64,000 nt of DNA. It comes from Cucumis sativus (Eukaryota > Streptophyta > Magnoliopsida > Cucurbitales > Cucurbitaceae). The notes under the pieces are model-generated. The model worked only from the letters and a program-made list of their open reading frames with translations, had not been told where the DNA came from and ran no database searches. The translations under genes were made by a program, and so were the position numbers. Positions 53,560 to 64,000 of the stretch are shown here, piece by piece; position 1 is the first letter of the stretch, and the number at the start of each line of letters is the position of its first letter. Location of the stretch: the NCBI RefSeq assembly GCF_000004075.3, contig NC_026661.2, positions 868,001 to 932,000 of the forward strand, given 5' to 3'.

Positions 53560-55459
53560 GGGGAGTCACAAATATCGTATATAACACATGAAAGAAAGAA
53601 ATAGTATCTTGGTCGATCTCAAGTAGAAAAAAACGATGGTGGTGATGGTGTTCTTCTGTAGAGGAAATGACGGAGTCGAAGAATAATGGATTAATAGACA
53701 CTTGAGGGAGTTTGTTTTCACTTTGGGATTACCAAAGAGAAATAACACGTTTAATTTTTTATGTACTAAGAACCTAACATATACATGTATATATATAGTT
53801 TTCTTACATTATTCAGAACTAACTCTACTTAGTTATGCCTTATTAATTAATAAAAAATGTGATTTTTTTTCATAGATTAAATTAGCGGTTGGATTGGGTT
53901 GACCCACATTCTCATCTCGTATTTTTAGGTTGGTTGAGTTGGCAACACAAATAACCTAAATTAATTTTTCAACCTATAAAATATGATTGAGTTGGATTGT
54001 CGGGTCGTATTGTTATTATTATTTCTTTCATTTTCAACCCGACGAACTTTTAGTTTTCTGAACAACTTTCTAAACAACCGTTTACCTCTTTACTCCGTCG
54101 TTTAGCTTTTTACCTTCAAATGATATTTACTTCTTACACGATCGACTAACTTTCCATACGAACGTTTAACTTCTTACACGATTGTTCAACAAAATACTCT
54201 TATGATATTAATAACTAATTCTAGTTAATTATTTTAGTTTATATTTTTAACTCTAGTTAATAATTTTTAATTCATATTTCTTTTAAAAAACGATAATGCA
54301 TAAAGTTTCATATTTTATTCGTTTTAAAATAAAATAAAATATTATATTTTAATTCTCAATTATAAAAATATTTTTCTTACATTAACTCCTTTAATCTTTG
54401 GTGTTTTTTCCCCTTTCCCTCTTTCCATTATCACATTTCCTATCAAAATGCTTCCTCAACCGATCTTCCTTCTCCCTCTTCCTCGTCTTCTTCAAACCTC
54501 TTTTCCAAAATTCTAGAACGGTTCCATCTCGGGTTTCTCTTCTTCCTCCACTAGTCAATTAATATTTCTACTTGATTTTTTGTTTCTTTCGTTTTTGCTA
54601 TATAGTTTTTGTGGTCCTAGCTGAATTGAACTTCTTTGCATTTCTTTTGGATGGATAATTTTGAAATGTTTTGAATGTTTTTGGCTTTTCCATTGGGAAG
54701 TTGTAGAGGTTGCTAGTTCAAGTGACAGGGGTTTTGTAAGAGGAGATAATTATTAAAACATTTTGGCTTTAAGTCAGTTAGATCATTTGCCAGAATTGAA
54801 GAGGATTTTATCTGTAATTACAATGTTGAGAATGGTTTAAGGTTAGTCTGATATGATTATAAATTGTTGCTTTATATATATTTGTAGGTTTTCTTCTCAA
54901 CTTGGAAGAAAACATTCTTCTGCTTTCATTTTGCCATTTTTCAGTTGTTATTTATGCAATGTTTTGGAACTCTTTTTTATCATTTTGAGAGTTCAAAGGG
55001 TTCTTATGCACTTTTATGATAATTTTGAATGTCAAAGTAGTTTGTTGCTTTATCTTGGCATCCAAATATAGTATATGAGTTATAACTCTTCTTTTATTGA
55101 CTTCTTTGTTTTAGTATAGTTATTAAGTTCCCCCTTTCCCACCCCATCTTTGGACTAAGTTTAAGTTCTTGAGTTGTATATCTCCTGTTGCTTTGTTTCG
55201 CTAGAGTTTCCATTTTGTTAGTTTATGCACTTGGGTTACTTTCATGTGTATTTTGGTACATCACATATATGTCTTTCTTCCATTATTTCATGAGCATTGT
55301 TTATGTTGGTTGTTTGTTATCATCCTCTTATAGTATTAGCTTTCATACCATATATTTTTAGTGCAACGTTTGCATTTTTTTAGTTCAACGTTTGCATTGA
55401 AAACGTTTGCATTTTCAATAGAAATATCTATAAGTCATGTTCCTGTAAACATAAACAAC
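53560..55459. other. Spacer with a leader-like CT-rich segment
   Basis: No supported gene. The part at 54400-54560 is CT-rich and looks like a plant 5' leader (similar in style to 49430-49560), followed by T-rich, intron-like sequence to about 55250, but no coding exon follows. It may be a truncated duplicated 5' end. Confidence 0.35.
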
Positions 55460-55605
55460 TTTCATACATAATCATCGTTGTTTCAAACATAACATATTAT
55501 TTACTTCGTAAGATACGAATATTTTAAATAAAATACATAAATAAATTGATATAAAACATTTCATTCATAAAATACACACTGCATTATTCAATTTATATAC
55601 TATAA
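55460..55605 (+). repeat. Dispersed repeat, copy 2 (pairs with 50816-50965)
   Basis: See copy 1. Same orientation, 4.6 kb away, with the NAC pseudogene between the two copies. The shared block runs from TTTCATAC.ATAATC to TATATACTAT. Confidence 0.5.
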
Positions 55606-56156
55606 TCACGTAGAATATATGAAATACAAGACAAAACGAAAGAAAAAATGGATGGAGTGAAAGGTTGGAAAGTGAGAGAGAAATCAGGAGAGAATAACTT
55701 TTGAACAAAATCATCCAAAGAAAAATAATTAAGGAGGAGTAATTTTGATTGTAGTATTAACCTAATGGAATTAATCACTTACAACATTTACATTGGATAT
55801 CTAATAAATACAACTTTTTTTCCTACTTTTTAATATATTATTAATAATAAATAAATTGATATTTAGGATATTTATGAAAAATTTAAGGGAAATTGCATTT
55901 TAGACCATAGTAGTTAAAATCTCTTTTTTATTAAGCTTCAATTACCCTCTTGGTTAGAAAATGATACTTTATATATTGAGGACGGGTAGATTTTCATCTC
56001 TTGAAAAGGCCCAAAAGACTCTCTTGTTGGGCCTTTATAAAACAAATGTGGCCCAATTATTGACTAAGTTAGCCACGTATTTCCGTATCTGGATAGGACA
56101 TGTATTTCCCCATCCCAAATAGGACAATCGCAAATTTAACAATTAAATTCAAACTA

Positions 56157-56347
56157 ATTAAGTATATAGCATAATTTTAAAAAAATTGCAAATATAACAA
56201 ATTTTGTCAAATTCTATCACTGATAGATCATGTTGTAAATATTAGTCTATCACTGATATACCATATGAAGTCTATCACCGATACAAATCTATCAGTGATA
56301 GTTTTGTTATATTTGTAATTTTTTTAAAATATTGTTATATTCTTAAT
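56157..56347. mobile_element. 190-bp inverted-repeat element, copy 2 (opposite orientation)
   Basis: It begins ATTAAGTATATAGCATAA and ends TTATATTCTTAAT. When reversed it matches the element at 14631-14820 almost throughout, including the central (A/G)TCTATCA.(T/C)GATA copies. Sequence outside the ATTAAG ends also matches for some 30 bp (AATTTAACAATTAAATTCAAA), so the true element may be somewhat longer. Confidence 0.65.
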
Positions 56348-56349
56348 TA

Positions 56350-59300
56350 TTATTGCTAAAATAGTCATCCATTGCAATTTCCCACAATATTAATGTCACG
56401 AGAAAACTTAGGATGTAATTATTTTGTTAGAATGTTGTTAAATAATAAATATAACATTTCATTGCGCTAACATCACAAAAATGGTTAAATTGATAAATGC
56501 AAAAAACAATTTAACACAATGGAAATTATTAATAATAATTAACTATGGTTTAGAAACCTAACAACAATCAAGAATTGTTAATCTAAAGTATAGATTATCA
56601 TTTACCAAATCTTTATACCTAATACACATATGATCAATTCTTACATTTTCTTTTTCTAATTTAGTTGACACACTTTCTTTTAAACTATTGTTATAAAGTA
56701 ATGCCATGCATTTTAAAAGATTTAACCAAACAAAAAAAAAAAAAAAAAAAAAAAGGAAAAACTAAAAATTAAGAACTTGTATGCATCCAATCTCCAAAAC
56801 AAATTCTAAAATTGTTACAACTTCTCTCTATTTTAAATGGAATTTATTAGATCAAATAAATTTTAGTCCATAGCATTTACACGATCATCTTGTTAAGAAG
56901 TGTACTGTTGAAGTGGGTACCAAGTTCAGAGCCTCTCCTCTTGTACTATTGTGGTGTCGCTAGAGCTGACATATAAGAGTAGTTGCACACTCTTTCACAG
57001 TTGTGGTAAAGAGTCAAACATACTTTGATGTCCAAAATTAGTACACATAGTATTTAGTTATACTGTGAAACAATTTTTACTCGTTGAAGTTAATTCTGTA
57101 GGGGCCATATTTATAAGATTATTCTTGGACCATCACTTGGAATATATATATATATATATATAATAATATCAGTTAGATGTAGCCATCGATATGGATGTAG
57201 AATGTTGATCAAACCAAAACTTGAGAATTTGACTTTTTCTTTGAGACGTGTGAACTATCATGCCGTCTCCGGGACACTTTTGACTTGGGTCTCTTCCGTG
57301 GATAACCTGTGACAAACTGTTACAATTTGGAAAACAATGAATAGGTTTAAATGAAAGAAGAAAAACAAAGGAAAAGTAGCTAATCTTCATGCAATGCCTT
57401 TTTGACTTCTTTAAGTAAAGTGAGGGTGCATAAATGGCATATCCATGCATGCCGGAGGAATCTACTCCGTCACCGGAAATATAATTTCGAAACGGCCACT
57501 TTGACCTAATGAGTGAGTGGTGGGTCAACATTCAAAAAGGTTGTGTTTGTTATGTATTATTGGAAATCCGGTCGGGCTGGTCGGTTTTCAACATCTCAGA
57601 AAAGTACAATTCATGGTCTAAACTTAAACCGACCAATAGCCCATTTTCCACACTCTTTGACAATGGGATTCCATCCTCCATCATTATTTCCCTCCAAATT
57701 CCTTACAAGTTAGAAGGAATTTCAATATATATATGTCGATGTGGACACAATATATGCATATGTTTGTAATTTACAGTAATGTTATGAAATCAAGGAGAGA
57801 GAAAAGAAAGTTAGTTGAGGAAGAAGATAAGGATGAAAAGGGAAGGAAGGAAGGTGAGAGGAAAATGCATATATATGCTTCTGGATATATACCATTTATT
57901 TATGACTATCACAAACAAAAAACCCAAAAACCAATGCAAAGAAAAAAATAGAAAGTGTGTTTGTGTTTCTTTTATTATTATTGTTAACTCTCTCTTTTTC
58001 ATGTGTGTGTGTGTGTGTAGTAAAAAAGAAAAAAGAAAGAAAGATGAAATTTATGGGTAGAAGAGTTGCGTGTGTGGGTCTCCAATGTTGAATGGGAAAG
58101 GCAAAGTTTTTCTTTTATTTTGTGACTTGAAAAAGTATGTTTTGATTTTTGTAATATCAAATCTCTTTCATCCTCTTTTTGGGGCCTCACACTCTTCCTA
58201 GCTACCATTCCTCTTCATTCTCTTTTTCACATCTTTTCTTTTCAAACCCCATTTTTCAATTATGTATCCCTTTTTTTCCCTCCACTTGGTAAACGCGTCT
58301 CTGATCTCTTTATTTTTATCTATCATATTTTCTACTTATCAGTAAGAGTAATGGTCAATTGACTATGACATCTCAATCTAACTAATCTGTTAGTTTTCAA
58401 TCGTTTTCTCTTTTCTACATTGTTGTTTGAAGAAAAATAAAATGAAAGAGATGACTTGTTTTGAATCTAAGGTCCCATTCTCATAATGTGAGAGTGAGAC
58501 ATATGCTTAACTTGAAGCTAAACTTCATTCAAATAAATACTTTTAAATTCGAGAGAGAGTGTTGTTATTATTTTTTGTTTTGTTTTCTTCTTATTATTGG
58601 ACACCCAACAACCATTTTCTCTTGTGTGTGGAAAAAAAAAAAGAGAGATGAAGCTTAAGAAATATTTTTGTGATGTAATATATAAACAAATTAAAATGAT
58701 AAAAGATAGAAGAGAGAGAGTTGTAGCTTTTTGACCATGCAACAACAAATCAATTCACCCCAAAAACCACTCTCATCCTCTCTCTTTCTCATTAACTTCC
58801 TAAGACATGTTCATACTTCAAGAGTCAATCCTATAGTAAGCATTTCCAAATAATAATAATTACAATAGTAACAGTAATAATTATAAAGATATTTTTAAGT
58901 GTATAGATTTGAGTTAATAGTAAAAGAAATTGTTGAAATCAAATAATAACCTTTTTTTTCTTAGGAGAATTTGAAATTAGATAAAAATATTTAAACATAG
59001 AAACAAAGTGAGTTGATCATAATTAATAATAATGGTTTTGTGGGTTTGTGTCATTATCATAATTGACTAAGGCATATTAAAAATATGTGACAATTATGTC
59101 ACCCCAACTTTAGGACTGATCATATGGGGGCTGCATATAATGGACAAACTAACACATCAAATCAAATTAAATATATTAATGTGTGTGTGTGACTATAAAC
59201 AAACACCCCTGTCACTTTATAGTATCAATTAATTAATTATACATAGTTTTATTATATTAAACATATTGTTTCATCTAATTATTTTTAAATAATGTGTCTT

Positions 59301-62300
59301 ATAATTACATTTATTAGGGTTTTTTTTTTCTCCTTTCCATGAATAAGGTTTGATTGAGAAGGATCTTAATTGGTGGAGAGTCAATCTACCTAACTATATA
59401 TATATATATGCATATATATGAAAGTTTTCTTCCTAATTAAGTGGGTTAATTAATTCTAAAAATTATCCTCATAACAATATTTTGAATATGTTTGGGATGA
59501 TTTTAAAATCATTTTTCATATTATGAATTACTATACAATATGATAGGAAAATTATTTGTAAATAGTAGTATTTGGTGAAAATATTTACCAAATATATAAC
59601 AAAATTTTAAAGTTTAATAATAAGTTTATGATGTGCATAATTGATCATGATTGAATTTGAAACTTTAATATATTTAGTTTATTATTTTATATTTGAAATT
59701 TGAAAATTGAAAATGTACCAAGATTATAACTTCAATAATTGAAAATTAATTAAACAGTTGATTAAAGGAGACAATTAATTGGGGTTTCCTTTTCTTCTAA
59801 AAGTTTCAATAATTCTTTTTTACTTAAAAGCATTCTTTATTAACAGTTTTAAGCTTATTACAATAGTGTTTACTTTGTGCTTTTTTTATATAAGTACAAT
59901 AACTATGATAGAAATTCTCAACTTCTAACCTAATTATCATGATTTGTTCGCCAATGAAAAAAATATTTATATTGAATCCAACGTTGGTTAAGTGAGAACA
60001 TGCGATATGGAAAAAATTATAATATTAAAATAAAATAAAGAAAGAATCATCAATAATTATTCACTATTTCCAATTTCCTTGAAATATATATCTTACAAAA
60101 CCTATAAAATGTCACTTATAGGTAATTTGCAAGCATGAGGTGGATTATATGAACACTAAAGATTAAAATCGTCAAGATACATGACATTATAGATGAAGTG
60201 TGGAGGAACATGACATTTTGATATTGAGCATATAATAAACATCGATAATAATATTTAATTTAATATTACATTTTCTCGATTTTGAAGATATGAGTTTACC
60301 TCATTTTTACAACAAATATTATATATTAGATTAAATAAAATAAAAACTTCTCAATTACATATGATAAAAATAAAGAAAAATAGAATTAAATAATAACAAA
60401 TACCCTCGACTATTATTATTTATTTTGTTTAAAATTTACTCATAGATTTGAACTTTTATAAACCTTTCAAAATCACTTATGGAATAGAAAACTTTTGAAA
60501 TTCAAATTGTGCATGGTCATCCAAGTTCATAATTTAAATCAATATTATTGTACCATTTCATTTATATCTTAACTATTTGAAGCGTATTTTTAAAACATTT
60601 ATAAAGATTGAAAGCTAATATTTCAATTCTTAAAATAAGAGTAGTTTTTAAACAAACACATACAGAATACTTATGGTTTAATCAAAGCTAATACATATAA
60701 TCAATTAATCATTTCATCATCATATCTAATACACATAATTTGTTGTTGTGTTTTTGGTAGTGAAATACATATTATACTGAATTTAATTACATCACCAAAG
60801 CACACACATATATAAGTATAAAAAGTCCCCATTTTATTCTTATCTAAACCATACTCTTCTTTTTTTCAATCAAAGGTAGATTTGGGCGGTGAAGAGGGGA
60901 TTAATTAAGTAAAGCCAAAATGATTAATATTTAATAGACTAATGAATTAATCACCGACGACATATTAAAATGGGTGTGACTCTCTCCATTAAATCCATTT
61001 CAACAAAATTTAATTATAAGCCAAAGTATTAAGTTTGTGTGGTTAATGATATCAATTAATTAAACTTTAGTTTACTAATGGGCTTTAGGTTCACCTAAAA
61101 AGATGATTTTAGTGGGAATTAAATGAAACCATATGGGAAACTTCCTCATCACCTTTTACATCAAATTATGTACCCCCAAATTAAACCTTTCTTCCTCCAA
61201 ACTATTTTAGAACAATTAATCTAATTTTATTATTGGTTGTAAATTATCATTTGTTCAACTCTAAATTTCAAAAACTGCTTTTTACGTATTAGATGTTGGA
61301 AAAAGAAAAAAAAAAAGAATGATTTGACATATGCATGATATATCATTCAAGTTAAAAAAAAAAAAAAAATAGACGTGTTTTGATGAGATCTAGAAGTGGT
61401 GGATATAATAAGTTAGTAAATAGGGTTTTGTAAGTCAACTTTTGAAGGTGTATAAAAAAGCAAAGGTGGAAAAATCATGAGGATTTTGAAAAGGAAATGA
61501 AATGAAATGGTGAAAAAGAGCAAAAGGTGAAGAGCATTAAATGGGCAAAAGATGGAAGGCAAAGTCTTTGTATATATGTCTATGTGGGGTTGCCTCCCCC
61601 CCTCTTCTCCTATCATTGGAATAAAAGCCCCCAACTCTACTCTACAAATATATTTGGTTTTTCTTTCTTCTTTTTTTCCTCTCTTAAAACCATAAGCTAT
61701 ACCCCTAATTGTTAATGCTACCTCACCATTATTTGTTTCATGATATGATAGCAAACACATTGATGGGATCCTCATATTCATTACGCCTCAATTATAATTT
61801 GGGCTATTGCATGCACTTTGTGACAGACTATTTGATGATCATATGCTCTAAAATAAGGTATTAAATAAATTAGAATATTGCAAAATATCACGTCTCATAT
61901 ATTTAATTTTTTTTTTGTATAAACAATAATCAAATTTTGCTATATTTGTATGTATTTTCATAGATTTTTCTAATATAAACAATAATAATTCAACTGTTGT
62001 TTTAGAAATATTATTTCGATTGAATGAATTGTCGAAATACAAATTTAGACAAATTTAAAACAAGATTGATAATCTATTTGAGATGCAATGGATGTAAGCA
62101 GAAAGAAACACAAATGATTTGATTGGAAAAGATGAAAAAGTGACAAGTTACAAATGAAGAAAAGAAGAAAATTGATTAAATTAAGGAAAGGATTAGGCCT
62201 AAAAATAAATAATTAATTGGAAGAAGAGGATGTAGGATAGAATAGGATATTATGGAAAACAAATCAAAGTATGGGATATGAATCAATCAAAAGCTACCAA

Positions 62301-64000
62301 ACAAAAGAAAAGTGAGTGAAATGGGGAGGAAGGTGAAGGAAGTAGTTGAGAAGCTTCCAGAGACAGAAAATGACACTTCTATTTTTTATTTTTACCCCAA
62401 AAGCAACTTTGTTTTCTTTTTCTTTTTTATCCAACAAAAGAAAAGGCATATAATTAGTTTAAATGAAAATAACATATTTGGAATTTAGTCAAAGAATGTT
62501 ACTTAAACATATCAAGTGAAATATAATTGAATTGATTAAAATATACAACACCATATCACAAAATGGTTAGATGAGAAGATGTATTTGTACGTGTGAAAAT
62601 AAATGAATTGGAAAAGAGTAAATGAAAAAAAGAAAGTGATAGAGAGGAGTGCAGGGTGCAGGTGTGGCACATGGGTCCATGGGCTCCGCCGGCCTTTGGT
62701 CCATTCTTTTCTGAATCACTTTCATTAGACAGAGCCACACAGGCACTGCCTCAAACTCATAGGGAACCCAAATTTCAACCCTAAATTATTGACTTCAAAC
62801 GACTTCATTTCATACCCATAATAATAAATAATAATAGTAATAGTAATAATGCTCAACTCACCCACACTCACACCATGAATGTGTGTATTTCCCCTCATTC
62901 ATTCCTTTATCCTAATATCAATTAACCATATGTTTTTTTCTCTTTTTCCTTTTTTTTTTTTAACTTTGAGATTATATTAATTAATTCAAACTATACCTTT
63001 TTTTTGTGTATCTAATTTACACTCATGTCCAAATTTGGTTGGATAAAACGTATTATCAATTAATTAATTTGTGCTCTCCGATCTTGCTTTATCAACAAAA
63101 AGGGAGGAACATTCGTGCATTGTGTATGCGTCGAAAGAATTGAGAAATGTCGATTTTTTTGTTGTCTCTAAAAAAAGCCGATACAATCTTGAACTATAAC
63201 TCTTGTAGTGTAAAATTGAAAAATTTTAAAAGTTGAATCAATATATACTAAAATTAATTAATGAGTTTTTTAAAATAGTCATTTCACAAAAATGAATAAT
63301 TAAATGCATGTACAATTTCAAAATAAAATTTGGTTGGAATCTAAAAAAGTCAGTTATAAAAGTTATTTATTTGATATATGCTATATACAATTAATTGTTA
63401 TACAAGAAGTTAATTTGTAAGTACAATTATAATCTCTTTTTCTTTTGATCTTCTATTGATTGATATAATGTCAAATGTAGGCCTTTGGTTAACTTTGGGT
63501 TATATTCAACTCCAAATGGATAGGTCAAATTCCCAATTTAACATCAATAAACTAGTAAGGAGAGTATAAATTTTTATTATTGTTATTATTATTTTTGTAT
63601 CAACATTAACTAATAATATATTTTATTCTATTTACATCGTTTGATTGTAAAATAAAATAAATTAAATGAAAAGTAAATAAGAGAAATTCAAAAGTAATGA
63701 TCGTTTTCCGGGTGATCCCCTTTAACTTTAACTAAAAATCATTTAACCTAAAAAATATAAGATTTTAACGTATATCCATTAACACATAACTAATCTTCTT
63801 TTATTTAAAAAGTACTTAAAGTAGACATGAACGAATAAAATTTCATCGAGAAGCTTAAGTCGTATTTTACTAGTGAAACAAAACCTGTCCCATTCCAAAT
63901 ATGCTTATGATGTTAAACCCTAAAATTTCACCAAACTAATATTCTTTTAATTCACTGGATGCTACTTTTGAGGTTGTATGTCTTCGATCACTCCGGGCTA
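56350..64000. other. Gene-free AT-rich stretch to the window edge
   Basis: No gene recognised. Landmarks are a TA microsatellite (57142-57163), a TG tract near 58001-58018, an ATA/ATAATAGTA tract near 62818-62849, and a short GC-richer patch at 62640-62700 (contains GGGCTCCGCCGGCC). Frames at 57169-57531 (minus), 61413-61781 (minus) and elsewhere lack domain or codon signatures. I found no match to the common conserved plant microRNAs that I know by heart. Confidence 0.45.
57142..57163. repeat. TA microsatellite
   Basis: About ten TA dinucleotides; probably length-variable. Confidence 0.8.

Noticed and set aside
57169..57531. 120-codon minus-strand ATG frame
   Set aside because: No recognisable motif, a hydrophobic AT-rich middle resembling an intron, and no promoter or poly-A signs that I could defend.
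61413..61781. 122-codon minus-strand frame
   Set aside because: Composition follows the T- and A-rich strand bias; no domain and no conserved features.
62640..62760. Possible microRNA hairpin (GTGCAGGTGTGGC against GCCACACAGGCAC)
   Set aside because: Pairing is interrupted and neither arm matches a known plant microRNA; not strong enough to call.

Overview
The window is plant nuclear DNA: strongly AT-rich, with intron-rich genes that have typical plant GT-AG junctions, long gene-poor spacers, simple-sequence tracts and decayed transposable elements. The proteins are typical dicot family members. Their close resemblance to cucumber and melon proteins as I remember them suggests a Cucurbitaceae genome, probably Cucumis; I could not test this by a search.

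Left part (0.9-20 kb), all on the minus strand: a subgroup-4 R2R3-MYB repressor (930-2239), a membrane-anchored peroxisomal ascorbate peroxidase in nine exons (7273-11865), and an SYT2-like synaptotagmin in twelve exons (13864-19813). I rebuilt each reading frame exon by exon; they close at 248, 286 and 539 residues. One synaptotagmin intron has a GC rather than GT donor.

Middle part (22-45 kb): a GH35 beta-galactosidase with a C-terminal lectin domain (19 exons, 828 residues, minus), a UBC8/10-type ubiquitin-conjugating enzyme (148 residues, plus), a small unrecognised basic protein (107 residues, plus), an F-group bZIP with a Cys/His zinc-sensor motif (plus), an MSI2/MSI3-type WD40 histone-binding protein (393 residues, minus) and a HIPP26-like heavy-metal-associated isoprenylated protein (154 residues, minus). 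The HIPP26-like promoter carries three CACGTG cores.

Right part (45-64 kb): almost gene-free. It holds a divergent NAC-type gene interrupted by one in-frame TAG (52294-53052, minus), a zinc-knuckle relic of a Mutator-like transposase beside a degenerate 40-bp repeat array, tRNA-derived fragments, and a roughly 140-bp dispersed repeat on both sides of the NAC locus.

The genes look like independent loci, not a cluster acting together. Several have stress or nutrient roles by family (APX, synaptotagmin, HIPP, zinc-sensing bZIP). The least described material is the repeat fraction: a 190-bp inverted-repeat element present twice in opposite orientation, a roughly 960-bp element with 40-bp inverted ends and an internal GTATCAA array, and the broken NAC locus.
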